Assembly: GCA_030748575.1 (NCBI GenBank)
Contig: JASMLR010000005.1
Location: 62,001 to 126,000, forward strand
Length of the DNA stretch: 64,000 nt
Direction: 5' to 3'
DNA from: Phycisphaerales bacterium
GTDB taxonomy: Bacteria; Planctomycetota; Phycisphaerae; Phycisphaerales; SM1A02
The notes below the pieces were generated by a model, which saw nothing but the letters and a program-made list of their open reading frames with translations, was not told where the DNA came from and searched no databases. The position numbers and the translations under genes are program-made. Below, one piece after another: positions 50,498-59,044 of the stretch (position 1 is the first letter of the stretch; each line of letters opens with the position of its first letter).

Positions 50498-51486
50498 GAG
50501 CCACCGGAAGATCGGCGGCTGAAGATCGCCGAGGACTGGCCAGCGGACCCTCCCTTCCGCTTCATGCCGATCTCGGCAATGCGTTCCCACGCGCTCTTCG
50601 CCGTGACTTCAGATTGTTCGATCCCGATCGATCGCCGCTGGTGGGCTCTGGCCACGGTTCCGGTCGTCCCACTGCCGGCGAACGGATCCAGCACCAGATC
50701 TCCCTCGTTTGAGCAGGCGAGGATGACGCGTTCAAGATAGACCTCGGGAATCTGGTTCTGGTGCCCGTGGCGACGCTCCGCATTGTTCCCTTGAATCCGC
50801 CCCCAGTACTTTCCATACCAGACGTCCATCGGAACACGCATGCCCTTGTTGGAGGACTTCTCCATGGTTCGCTTGTCGCCGTAGATGCTGGCCCGGTCCG
50901 ACTGCTCCAACACGGCGTCCGGGTTCCAGGTTCGGTTGTCCGGATCCTTGCAGAAGTAGAGCGCGTGAACCTTGCTCATGATGAACGATGAGTTCCGGCA
51001 CTGGCCGAACCGGAAGTGCCACACGCACCAATTGATCATGACGAGGCCCCGCCGCTTCAGGTGCAGCACGACCTCAGCCGCAGAGTCATCCGGGATGTTC
51101 ACCCAGATGCTTCCGCTCGGGCTCAGCGCCTCGATGCACCCATCCAGCCAGTCGTAGGTGAACCGCTCATAGGCAGCCCGCGTCATGTCGTCGGACCATC
51201 CGTCATACGGAACATCCCAGTTGAACGGGGGGTCGGCAAAGACGAGGTCGACCTCCCCCTTGTCTGGCAGGGCCGCAAGCACATCCCGGCAATCACCGAT
51301 ATACAACCTCGTATCAGGGTCCTGCAGGTGCCACTCCGGCTCCCTGGCGTCACCGGAAGGTTGGTGGGGCTGCACGACATCGCCCATCAGCCTGATGTCC
51401 GCTTCGGCCAGGTCCTTTCTGCTCGATCGGTGCACGCCGATGGCGCCGGATGGACCGGCCTGAGTCGCTGAACGGTTGGTTGCCAT
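50494..51486 (-). CDS. DNA methyltransferase (N4-cytosine/N6-adenine, beta-type order)
   Basis: 330 residues. The catalytic motif IV ADPPFNWDVP (DPPF 85-88) comes before the SAM-binding motif I LDPFAGSGTTG (267-276), the beta-class order. The target-recognition region between them has a histidine/aromatic segment VWHFRFGQCRN. No restriction enzyme is present, so it is an orphan methylase or a site-specific regulator. The ATG at 51486 is chosen; a CATACT box lies 7 nt before it. It heads an operon with a phosphoesterase and tsaB. Confidence 0.87.
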   Translation of the reverse strand: MATNRSATQAGPSGAIGVHRSSRKDLAEADIRLMGDVVQPHQPSGDAREPEWHLQDPDTRLYIGDCRDVLAALPDKGEVDLVFADPPFNWDVPYDGWSDDMTRAAYERFTYDWLDGCIEALSPSGSIWVNIPDDSAAEVVLHLKRRGLVMINWCVWHFRFGQCRNSSFIMSKVHALYFCKDPDNRTWNPDAVLEQSDRASIYGDKRTMEKSSNKGMRVPMDVWYGKYWGRIQGNNAERRHGHQNQIPEVYLERVILACSNEGDLVLDPFAGSGTTGTVARAHQRRSIGIEQSEVTAKSAWERIAEIGMKRKGGSAGQSSAIFSRRSSGGS

Positions 51487-51533
51487 GCCCCCCAGTATGG
51501 CAGGTTCCCAGCGGCGGCGGCTCGGCTGTCGCC

Positions 51534-51539
51534 TACAAT
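51534..51539 (+). promoter_or_regulatory. Leaderless-type -10 box (TACAAT) for TolC-like gene
   Basis: TACAAT ends 8 nt before the GTG at 51548; it is the best -10 match among the leaderless set. Confidence 0.5.
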
Positions 51540-51547
51540 CGACGGCT

Positions 51548-53317
51548 GTGAGAGCAGAACCGACCATCTCAATCGGGCTTGGCATGTGTGGGCTGATCAC
51601 CCTTGGGTGCTCGCCAAGTTTCAATGCCATTGACCAGCACGTCAATCAGCTCCTGATCGACGGCACAAGCAGCGTGAACGCCAGTGCGCCCCCGAGGCCC
51701 GTGGACGAGTGGGCGGACATCAACGCCAGTGAATCGGTCATGAACGAGAAGCACCCATCCACCGTCAATCCACCGGTGGAGGTGATGGAGTGGGCGACGA
51801 CCACCGAAGTTGACGCCACAGAAGTCCTTGATCGACTGGTGTCATATGCATCCGAGGGTGGCCCGGTGCTCACGCTCGACGAAGCATTGAAGTGGGCCTT
51901 TGAGAACGGTCGGGAGTACCGATTCGCCGAGGAGGATTACCTGCTCACGTGTCTCAGTCTGGTGTTGGAACTCCACCTCTGGACCCCACAACTCGCCGAC
52001 ACGGTCGCGATGGAATACCAGCACGAGGACGGTGACAACGACTTTCTCCAGTCGGCTCAAGGAGTCGTCAATACGTTCTCGGCCAGTCAGCGACTCCCGT
52101 GGGGCGGTGAGTTGACCGCTTCTTATGTCGCGACATTCGCCCGCGAGGTGTATGGCGCGGCCTCGGGCCTTTCGGGTTCCGATACAACCCGCGTCGGGCA
52201 GTTCTTTGTTGGCGGGTCGCTTCCACTCCTTCGCGGCGCTGGCATGATTGCCCAGGAAGACCTGATTCAGGCCGAGCGGAATCTTGTGTATGCAGCGCGG
52301 TCATTCGAGCAGTTCAGACGCGACTACTGGGTGCGTGTTGTGCAGGGCTGGTTTGGCCTGCTTGTGCAGCGGCGGCAACTTGATAACGCCATCGAGTCAA
52401 CCACGCTTCTGGAGAAGCTCGCCGAGCGGCAACGAGCACTGTACGACGCCGGCCGCGCGCGCCTGTATGACGCGGCCGAAGCGGAGAATCGTGCCCTCCA
52501 GGAACGCTCTCGGGTGGCCGGGCTTCAGGAGTCCTATCGGCTCGCCGTTGATCGGTTCAAACTGCTGATCAATATGCCGATCGAGAACCCGATCGCCATC
52601 GACCAATACACCATCGCCATCGACCCGCCGGTTGTCGATCTCGACCAGGCTGTGGAAGTCGCCATGCGGCAGCGGCTCGACCTTCAGACAGAGCGAAACC
52701 GACTGGTTGACGACCAGCGGGGCGTCCGCAACGCGCTCAATGGATTGCTCCCGGATCTGGACCTTGCCGGCGAGATGCGTCTTGGGTCCAACGACACCTT
52801 CTACTACGACGCCGTGCTTCCATCCGTCGAGGACATGGATGCCGAGGCGTCCCTGACTCTGGGTCTTCCGCTCGACCGGCAGGCGGAACGCATCGCCGTC
52901 AGGCAAGCTCAGATCGCACTTGAACGTGGACGCAGGGCATTCCGACGGCAGCGGGATGAGGCTGCGATCCAGGTTCGAACCTCAGTCCGGGACATCGACG
53001 CGAACCTGTTCTCGCTCGACATCCAACGCCGCAATGTTGATATCGCTCGAGTCAACATCGAGTCGATCGACGCGGATCCGGACTCCTATACCGTGCTTGA
53101 CCAACTCTCCGCGATCCAATCGCTGCAACAGGCTCAGAACGGCCACGCTCAGGCCTTTCAGAGTGTGCAGGAAGCCATCCTCAAGTACCTCAACACGACG
53201 GGCCAGATGAGGATCAGCAACGACGCCGCATTGGTGCCGCTGCCCGGCATGGTCATTGGATCGACATCATCACTTTCATACCAGCAGACTGTGTCGTCTG
53301 CCGCGGACGTACACTGA
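51548..53317 (+). CDS. TolC-family outer-membrane lipoprotein
   Basis: 589 residues. The GTG start gives a lipoprotein signal (GLGMCGLITLGCSPS, cysteine near residue 21). The body has the TolC/OEP pattern: a linker, then long helices with repeated LTLDEALKWAFENGREYRFAEE and later WFGLLVQRRQLDNAIESTTL, and a second copy LDLQTERNRLVDDQRGVRNAL. TolC forms the outer-membrane channel of efflux or secretion pumps. It is followed 9 bp later by a HlyD-type adaptor. The inner-membrane pump is missing from the locus. Confidence 0.82.
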   Translation: MRAEPTISIGLGMCGLITLGCSPSFNAIDQHVNQLLIDGTSSVNASAPPRPVDEWADINASESVMNEKHPSTVNPPVEVMEWATTTEVDATEVLDRLVSYASEGGPVLTLDEALKWAFENGREYRFAEEDYLLTCLSLVLELHLWTPQLADTVAMEYQHEDGDNDFLQSAQGVVNTFSASQRLPWGGELTASYVATFAREVYGAASGLSGSDTTRVGQFFVGGSLPLLRGAGMIAQEDLIQAERNLVYAARSFEQFRRDYWVRVVQGWFGLLVQRRQLDNAIESTTLLEKLAERQRALYDAGRARLYDAAEAENRALQERSRVAGLQESYRLAVDRFKLLINMPIENPIAIDQYTIAIDPPVVDLDQAVEVAMRQRLDLQTERNRLVDDQRGVRNALNGLLPDLDLAGEMRLGSNDTFYYDAVLPSVEDMDAEASLTLGLPLDRQAERIAVRQAQIALERGRRAFRRQRDEAAIQVRTSVRDIDANLFSLDIQRRNVDIARVNIESIDADPDSYTVLDQLSAIQSLQQAQNGHAQAFQSVQEAILKYLNTTGQMRISNDAALVPLPGMVIGSTSSLSYQQTVSSAADVH

Positions 53318-53326
53318 GCCATCTCC

Positions 53327-54856
53327 ATGCACCGACTTGAGCAACACATCAGACGCGGCGTCAGCACCACCAGCATGATGGTTGGCGCCGGCGCCCTCGC
53401 GATCATCATCATCATCAGCCTGATGGCCGGCGGTGGTGGTTCCGCAGACGACATCGTCTCTGAGACCGACCTGCATGATGTGGTGGCAGGGAACTTTGAA
53501 ATCACGATCCCCGCCTCCGGCGTCCTCGAAGCCAAGGAGATGGTCGAGCTGCGATCCGGCCTTGACGGAACCGCGACCATCATGGAGATCATCCCGGAGG
53601 GCACGTCCGTCACCGAGGGGCAGGTTCTGGTCCGACTGGATGACAAGGATGTTCGGGACCGCATCGAGTCGGCGCAGGAGAAAGTGGTTGAGGCCGAGAA
53701 CCGTGTGGAGACTCGGGCAGCCGAACTGGAGATCGCTCAGAAGGCGCGTGAGTCAAGCCTGGCCAAGGCGGCGGTTGCCATCGACCAGGCCAAGCTGGCC
53801 AAACTCGCGTGGGAAGAGGGCCAGGACGTCACCACGCGCAACCAACTGGCCCTTACCGTTCGAACTGCCGAGAAGGACTTCAAGCGGCTCGAAGAAAAGT
53901 ACGCCAAGTCGGTCGACCTGCGGGCACGGGACTTCATCAGCCAGAATGACCTTGAGCAGGATGAGATCAACATGATCCGCGCCGAGGCCGCCCTCTCCCG
54001 GGCTCGCCTTGAGAAAGAGGTGTACGAGAAGTACACCTACAAGAAGGACAAGCAAGCCAGGGAATCCGATCTCAAGCAGGCAGAAGAGGAGCAGGTGCGG
54101 ATTGACACCCGCACACAGGCAACCGTCAAGAGTTCGACGAGTAATCTTGAAACCGCTCATGCCAACCTGGAGTCACGACGAGAGCGGCTCGTCAAACTTC
54201 AGCAACAACTCGAAGCATGCACTGTTCAGGCGCCATCGCCAGGCATGGTCGTGTATGGGACGACCATCCATGGCGACAGAAGAGGTAATGATGAGTCATT
54301 CCGAGTTGGTTCCAAGGTGTCGCGTAACCAACTCCTGATGGTGCTTCCGAACACTGAGTTCATGATTGCGGTCGTGAAGGTCAATGAAGCGCTCAGTGGG
54401 AGTGTGAAGCCGGGGCAATTAGCCATCCTTCGCATGGATGCCTTCCCTGAGACGATTTTGGATGGCAATGTCATCGCCGTCGGTGTGCTGGCGGAAGATG
54501 GTGGGTGGAGGGACCCAAACCGACGGGAGTACTCGGTCAGGCTCTCCATCGACAATCCTGACGGGCTGCAACTCAAGCCATCCATGCGATGCACGGCTGA
54601 GATTCAAGTTGATGAGGTTTCTGACGTACTGCATGTGCCTGTGCAGGCTGTTCACCGATCAGGACGATCGACGATCGTCTACACGATGGATGATGGGCTC
54701 TTCAGGCCGACACCGGTCACGCTTGGGCGGTCCAGTTCGTTGTATGTCGAAGTTCTTGATGGGCTCACGCCCGGCGCTCAGGTGCTTCTTCGTGACCCAC
54801 CGCCCGGCACCGCCATTGATCTGGATCCGGAACAGGAATCTGTCTCCAACGGATAA
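53327..54856 (+). CDS. HlyD/RND-type periplasmic adaptor protein
   Basis: 509 residues. One N-terminal membrane anchor (MMVGAGALAIIIIISLMAGG, about 17-36), a lipoyl half (VELRSGLDGTATIMEIIPEG, TEGQVLVRLDD), a long helical hairpin (about 130-290), the second lipoyl half (CTVQAPSPGMVVY) and beta-barrel segments. It would bridge an inner-membrane transporter and the TolC-like protein encoded just before. No transporter gene follows; ubiX converges only 1 bp away. Confidence 0.85.
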   Translation: MHRLEQHIRRGVSTTSMMVGAGALAIIIIISLMAGGGGSADDIVSETDLHDVVAGNFEITIPASGVLEAKEMVELRSGLDGTATIMEIIPEGTSVTEGQVLVRLDDKDVRDRIESAQEKVVEAENRVETRAAELEIAQKARESSLAKAAVAIDQAKLAKLAWEEGQDVTTRNQLALTVRTAEKDFKRLEEKYAKSVDLRARDFISQNDLEQDEINMIRAEAALSRARLEKEVYEKYTYKKDKQARESDLKQAEEEQVRIDTRTQATVKSSTSNLETAHANLESRRERLVKLQQQLEACTVQAPSPGMVVYGTTIHGDRRGNDESFRVGSKVSRNQLLMVLPNTEFMIAVVKVNEALSGSVKPGQLAILRMDAFPETILDGNVIAVGVLAEDGGWRDPNRREYSVRLSIDNPDGLQLKPSMRCTAEIQVDEVSDVLHVPVQAVHRSGRSTIVYTMDDGLFRPTPVTLGRSSSLYVEVLDGLTPGAQVLLRDPPPGTAIDLDPEQESVSNG

Positions 54857-54857
54857 C

Positions 54858-55454
54858 TCACTCCCCCCAGCGAACCGGTAGCTCGTGTGGGATGTCGAGA
54901 TGGTCGAGCAGTCGGCCGGCCATAAAGTCAACCAGGTCGGAGACACTGGAAGGCTGCATATAGAACCCGGGTGCCAATGGCGCAATCGTGGCTCCCGCTG
55001 ACGCCAGCCGATCCATGTTTGAGATGTCGATTCGGCTCAACGGTGTTTCCCGGTGCGCAAGCACAAGCCGCCGCCCCTCCTTCAGGGTGACCATGGCCGC
55101 CCGGTGAAGCAGTGTCAGCGTGATACCTGACGCGAGTGCGCCGAGTGTGTTGCTTGAACAGGGAACCACCACCATGCCATCGTGCCGAAAGGAGCCGCTG
55201 GCAACCACCGCCCCCATGTCCCGTCCTGAATGTACGGTGACCTGGGAAGGATCAGCCTGCCCGCAGAGGTGCTCAGCGGTGACCCGCGACACCCCGCACT
55301 CCTCGCTGAGCAGCCGCCGACCAAGCTCGGAAGCCACGACGTGAACCTCGACACCCCGAAGTGCCAGCAGTTCGATGGTTCGGACCGCGTAGGGGGCGCC
55401 GGAAGCACCACTGATGCCCACCACGATCCGCCTGTCTTCGGGTTCCCATGCCAT
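54858..55454 (-). CDS. ubiX: Flavin prenyltransferase (UbiX/Pad1)
   Basis: Makes prenylated FMN for UbiD-type decarboxylases, including that of ubiquinone synthesis. 198 residues. The FMN site is GISGASGAPYAVRTIELL, with VVVPCSSNTLGALASGI and later HRETPLSRIDISNM, standard UbiX motifs. The ATG at 55454 is chosen because a TACCCT box ends 7 nt before it. ubiD is not in the window. It converges with the HlyD-type gene. Confidence 0.94.
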   Translation of the reverse strand: MAWEPEDRRIVVGISGASGAPYAVRTIELLALRGVEVHVVASELGRRLLSEECGVSRVTAEHLCGQADPSQVTVHSGRDMGAVVASGSFRHDGMVVVPCSSNTLGALASGITLTLLHRAAMVTLKEGRRLVLAHRETPLSRIDISNMDRLASAGATIAPLAPGFYMQPSSVSDLVDFMAGRLLDHLDIPHELPVRWGE

Positions 55455-55461
55455 GCCGCAC

Positions 55462-55467
55462 AGGGTA
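55462..55467 (-). promoter_or_regulatory. Leaderless-type -10 box (TACCCT) for ubiX
   Basis: TACCCT ends exactly 7 nt before the ATG at 55454. Confidence 0.45.
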
Positions 55468-55562
55468 CTGGTCCAGACCTCCCAGACAGGACCGCCAGAA
55501 TCGGATCCATCCACACCTTGTCCCAGAGGCCGGCCAGACGTGGCCCAAACCGGGGCCATTGG

Positions 55563-55568
55563 TACACT
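55563..55568 (+). promoter_or_regulatory. Putative -10 box (TACACT) for lipoprotein gene
   Basis: TACACT lies 25 nt before the ATG at 55594; the leader holds a strong GGAGGGG ribosome site. Confidence 0.45.
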
Positions 55569-55593
55569 TGCCCCTCGAAATGGAGGGGTTCCC

Positions 55594-56166
55594 ATGTGGT
55601 ACCTGCGTGCAGTCTGTACATCCTCTTTGTGTGTCCTGGGCTTGGCTGCGGCGGCCTCCTGTGAGGCTGATGGAACGGCGGTTCAGCCGCCCCAGCACGA
55701 GACGGCAGCCTCCCTCAACGCCCGCGTGCCAGATGCCATCGCCACGGCTGTCGACTGGTGGACCACCCGCGAGCCGTCGGCCATCTCCAGGGGACCGGTT
55801 GTGGTCTCGCTGGCGCCGTCCCTGACGCCCGCCCATGATGCGGTGGCCGATCTGCTTCCATCCTGTGATGTCACAGATACCGACACCGCGGACGCCGTGG
55901 CAATTCGCGCCGTACGGATGCACTTTACGTCGGCTCAAGTCGATATCGACATGCCCCACGAGGGCCGTGGCCGGCAGCTCATCACGGTGGACCTTGAGAA
56001 GTACCTCCTGACCCCATGGACCGTGACTGGCGCCAATTGGTGGCGGTTCAATGATCGACAACTTGAGCGCATCACGGCAGACGCTGCGACGTCGGCCAAG
56101 GAGGCTGCTGAGGCAGCGGCGAGTGCGGATGAGCAGGTGACAGCCGACGCCTCCGATGAGCCCTGA
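55594..56166 (+). CDS. Putative lipoprotein, unrecognised
   Basis: 190 residues. The signal MWYLRAVCTSSLCVLGLAAA is followed by a lipobox-like AASC (Cys23). The soluble part is beta-rich with a PVVVSLAPSLTPAHDAVADLL segment; the last about 25 residues are Ala/Ser/Glu-rich and helical. GGAGGGG lies 5 nt before the ATG. Its end overlaps the cytosine deaminase start by 11 nt, so the two are co-transcribed, an odd pairing. Confidence 0.65.
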   Translation: MWYLRAVCTSSLCVLGLAAAASCEADGTAVQPPQHETAASLNARVPDAIATAVDWWTTREPSAISRGPVVVSLAPSLTPAHDAVADLLPSCDVTDTDTADAVAIRAVRMHFTSAQVDIDMPHEGRGRQLITVDLEKYLLTPWTVTGANWWRFNDRQLERITADAATSAKEAAEAAASADEQVTADASDEP

Positions 56167-56611
56167 GTCCCGACATCAGGAATGGCTCGACGCAGCCATT
56201 GAGCAGGCCGAGAAGTCTTGGGCGGAAGGTGGCATTCCAATCGGATCGGTTCTCGCCGTCGATGCAACCGGCGAGATTGTCGCCCGCGGCCACAATGAAC
56301 GGGTTCAGAAGGGCGATCCAACGGCCCATGCGGAAGTGTCTTGTATCCGGAATGCCGGCCGGCGGCGTGATTGGCCATCACTGACGCTCGTCTCGACACT
56401 CAGCCCGTGCTGTATGTGCAGTGGCACGGCGATGCTGTTCAGGATTCCACGGGTGGTCATCGGCGAAAACACGACCTTTCAGGGGGCCGAAGCGTGGATG
56501 AGCGATCATGGCATTGCGTTGACGGTTCTGAACGACGCCCGGTGTGTTGCGCTCATGGAGCGACTCCTCAGAGAGAAGCCGGATCTCTGGGCCGAGGACA
56601 TCGGCGAGTAG
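56156..56611 (+). CDS. Cytosine deaminase, fungal FCY1-like zinc enzyme
   Basis: Deaminates cytosine to uracil (pyrimidine salvage). 151 residues. The zinc motif HAEVS gives His58 and the proton-shuttling Glu60; PCCMC gives Cys85 and Cys88. Along its length it follows the small fungal FCY1-type enzyme more closely than bacterial CodA: GGIPIG, RGHN, TLSPC, IPRVVIGEN and the C-terminal WAEDIGE all match. It lacks the extra helices of tRNA adenosine deaminase TadA. It overlaps the upstream lipoprotein gene by 11 nt. Confidence 0.82.
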   Translation: MSPESRHQEWLDAAIEQAEKSWAEGGIPIGSVLAVDATGEIVARGHNERVQKGDPTAHAEVSCIRNAGRRRDWPSLTLVSTLSPCCMCSGTAMLFRIPRVVIGENTTFQGAEAWMSDHGIALTVLNDARCVALMERLLREKPDLWAEDIGE

Positions 56612-56618
56612 AAGTGAA

Positions 56619-57686
56619 TCAACTCATGCCGATCGTCACGGCGGTTGCCTGGCTCGCTGGTTGAGGCCTGCGCATCCAGGCCCGGGGCGCCGGTCGCCTG
56701 AACACCATCCACCAGAAGAAGAACAGGGTGACGCCGCCCTGCATCACCGACACCGCGACCGGTGAGATAACGCCCTGCGCCTGCACCAGCATGCCATCTC
56801 CCGGATAGGGGCCGAACCCAATCAGAGCAGGAAGCCTGAACCAGTAGTAGCACGACACCGCCGCAGCTCCGAACACGGCGGCGATCGTTCGTTGAGCCGC
56901 AGCGCCAGCCCGCCATGCCACAAGGAGGTACATCGCCAGCGTCACCACCAGGCCGCCGAACGGCCAGGCCCATGTGCCCACGGCCCACGCTGACACGCCG
57001 TCGGGGACCTGGAACCATCCCCACACGAACCCGGGGAAGCCGCCGATCATGAGGGCCGACGCCAGTGAACGGGCGGGCGTCTTCACGCCGATCCCATGCC
57101 GCTGATCCGGGGTTGTATCAGGACAGGGCGCCACACACGCATCGCATTGTCGACAATGAGCGCTCGTCATGGTGATCACTGGTCGAATCCCATACAGCCG
57201 TTCCACGGCGTGAACCGGGCACAGTCCGGCGCACCACCCGCTTTTCCCACCAAGCCACACGCCCATCGCGACGGCCGCCACGGCAGCGGTGACCAGGAGC
57301 GCCGCGGTCGCCAGTCCGCTCTGATTGAACCAGGGATGGCGAAGGGGGACGAGGGTCAGCAGGAGCGCGACCCCAATCAGCCCGAGACGAGGCTGGACCC
57401 GCGTCGACACCACCCGAGCCCTGGACCAACCGGTCCTTCGGGCAAGTTGGGACATCGTTCCAAGCGGGCAGATGTTTCGCCAGATGCCAGGGGCCACGAC
57501 CACGAGTGCGGGTGCTGCCGGAATCAGGACATCCCAGAAGCCATGCAAGCCGATCGTGGGCCAGACCACCAGTGTCGCCAGCAGTCCGCCCGAGGCCAGA
57601 AGCATCAGCCACTGCAGCAGCGACCAGTATCGGATGGTCCGATTCGGGTTCGAGGGCGGCAGGTCGGGTGATGCGGGGCACACCAT
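56619..57686 (-). CDS. Membrane-bound 4Fe-4S protein (NapH/NosR-like)
   Basis: 355 residues with about eight hydrophobic segments. The electron-transfer motif CRQCDACVAPCPD (C-x2-C-x2-C-x3-C-P) fits one ferredoxin-type 4Fe-4S cluster, and further cysteines (NICPLG, CAGLCPVHAV) resemble NapH-type membrane ferredoxins that feed quinol electrons to periplasmic enzymes. A partner reductase is not in the window. The ATG at 57686 has AGGAG 6 nt upstream; the TTG 3 nt earlier is not used. Confidence 0.78.
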   Translation of the reverse strand: MVCPASPDLPPSNPNRTIRYWSLLQWLMLLASGGLLATLVVWPTIGLHGFWDVLIPAAPALVVVAPGIWRNICPLGTMSQLARRTGWSRARVVSTRVQPRLGLIGVALLLTLVPLRHPWFNQSGLATAALLVTAAVAAVAMGVWLGGKSGWCAGLCPVHAVERLYGIRPVITMTSAHCRQCDACVAPCPDTTPDQRHGIGVKTPARSLASALMIGGFPGFVWGWFQVPDGVSAWAVGTWAWPFGGLVVTLAMYLLVAWRAGAAAQRTIAAVFGAAAVSCYYWFRLPALIGFGPYPGDGMLVQAQGVISPVAVSVMQGGVTLFFFWWMVFRRPAPRAWMRRPQPASQATAVTIGMS

Positions 57687-57705
57687 CAAGCACTCCTGAG
57701 AAAAT

Positions 57706-57711
57706 AGGATA
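57706..57711 (-). promoter_or_regulatory. Putative -10 box (TATCCT) for membrane ferredoxin gene
   Basis: TATCCT ends 19 nt before the ATG at 57686, leaving a leader of about 12 nt with an AGGAG site. Confidence 0.4.
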
Positions 57712-57811
57712 CTCTTGTCCGTTTATTCGGGTGGGGGGCGGTCCACATCCCCTGACATCTCTGGGACATGGCAAGACAGTTCGGGATTTGAGGGGGACCA
57801 GAGTTGGCCGG

Positions 57812-59044
57812 TCAAGCCACCGCGACCCACACGAAGAAGCCGAGGACCGCGGCCATGACGGCCCGCCCGAGCCATGTGGAGGCGAGTTGGCCGCACCAGG
57901 ATCGGCGGAGCATGAGCAGGAGTACCACGGCGAGCAGCGGAAGAAAGTACGCGCCAGTCACGGTGTACAGCAACTGGACGGTCTCGAATCGCATGGTGGC
58001 CTGCAGAATTGGCGCCAGTGCAATGCCGATCAGGCACCATCGCGCGACCGTGGTTCGCTCAAGCGTGTCGGGTGAGAGTGGGGGCCGTCCCATGCCGCCC
58101 CGAATCACATCTGCAAAGATCATCGGAACCGACTGCCAGACGCCAAGCATGCTGCTGACGATGGCCGCCCACCCTCCAAAGAGGAAGGCCCACCTCGACC
58201 ATGCGCCCAGTTCCGCCCCAAGCGCATCAGCGATGGATGTGAGCAGGACCACACCCGACCCATCCTGAGAAGGAATGCCCGAGGCGATGACGACCATGGC
58301 CACGCCGAAGACCGTAGTCATGAGGTAGCCGGCGATCAGGTCAATTCGACACAGTCGAATGTCCGACTCGTTGCGTCTTCCCTGTTGAGAGAGCCAGTAG
58401 CCATAGCAGAGCATCGTCACGGTCCCCCCGACGCCGCCCACCAGACCGATCGTCCACGCCCGGCCTCCCTCCACATCTGGAATCGTGGGCTTGATCAACC
58501 CTGTGGCCACTGATGTGGCATCAACGTCAACCAGCACCGCAGTGAGTACGACAACCGCAACCATGATCAGGATGCCCACGGCCATACATCGCTCGAACAC
58601 GCGGAACCCGCCCCGCCACACAAGTGCCAGGCACGCCAGCGACCACACCGTTCCCCACACAATCTTCCCGGCTGTCGCGCCCAGAGGAAGTGGCACCATG
58701 GCCTGGGTGGCAGCGCCCGCGGCGCTGATCAGCGCCCCGCCGACGGCCCAGGTCCAGGGGATCAGGTACAGCAGAAACGCCCACAGCACCCACCGTCCAA
58801 GATGTGTTCCGACACCCGCCACAAGCGTCTGCCCGGATGCCACCTGCCACCGAGCGATCCCCTCTGTCAGCACATACTTCATCACGGCGCCAAGCAGCAC
58901 GGCCCAGAGAATCGCCGTTCCGAGTCTGGCGCCGGCCAGGCCGGCCGTCGCGAGATCACCCGCGCCGACACCGGTGGCGGCGATCAGGAGGCCTGGTCCG
59001 AACAACGCCAGAAGGCCCCGCCGAGCGGTTGGCTCCCTGGTCAC
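57812..59044 (-). CDS. Nramp-family transporter-like membrane protein
   Basis: 410 residues with about 11 transmembrane segments. The first helix has GPGLLIAATGVGAGDLATA, the place of the metal-binding DPGN motif in true Nramp proteins; here it is GAGD, so metal specificity may differ or be lost. The GQTL motif of Nramp helices is present. Magnesium, manganese or amino-acid-like transport cannot be told apart. Its ATG overlaps the thiolase stop as ATGA, so it is coupled to fatty-acid or ketone-body metabolism, an unexplained pairing. Confidence 0.75.
   Translation of the reverse strand: MTREPTARRGLLALFGPGLLIAATGVGAGDLATAGLAGARLGTAILWAVLLGAVMKYVLTEGIARWQVASGQTLVAGVGTHLGRWVLWAFLLYLIPWTWAVGGALISAAGAATQAMVPLPLGATAGKIVWGTVWSLACLALVWRGGFRVFERCMAVGILIMVAVVVLTAVLVDVDATSVATGLIKPTIPDVEGGRAWTIGLVGGVGGTVTMLCYGYWLSQQGRRNESDIRLCRIDLIAGYLMTTVFGVAMVVIASGIPSQDGSGVVLLTSIADALGAELGAWSRWAFLFGGWAAIVSSMLGVWQSVPMIFADVIRGGMGRPPLSPDTLERTTVARWCLIGIALAPILQATMRFETVQLLYTVTGAYFLPLLAVVLLLMLRRSWCGQLASTWLGRAVMAAVLGFFVWVAVA

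Noticed and set aside
51494-51499. CATACT 7 nt before the methyltransferase ATG
   Set aside because: It fits the leaderless spacing but does not match TAnnnT, so it is not counted in the set of 15.
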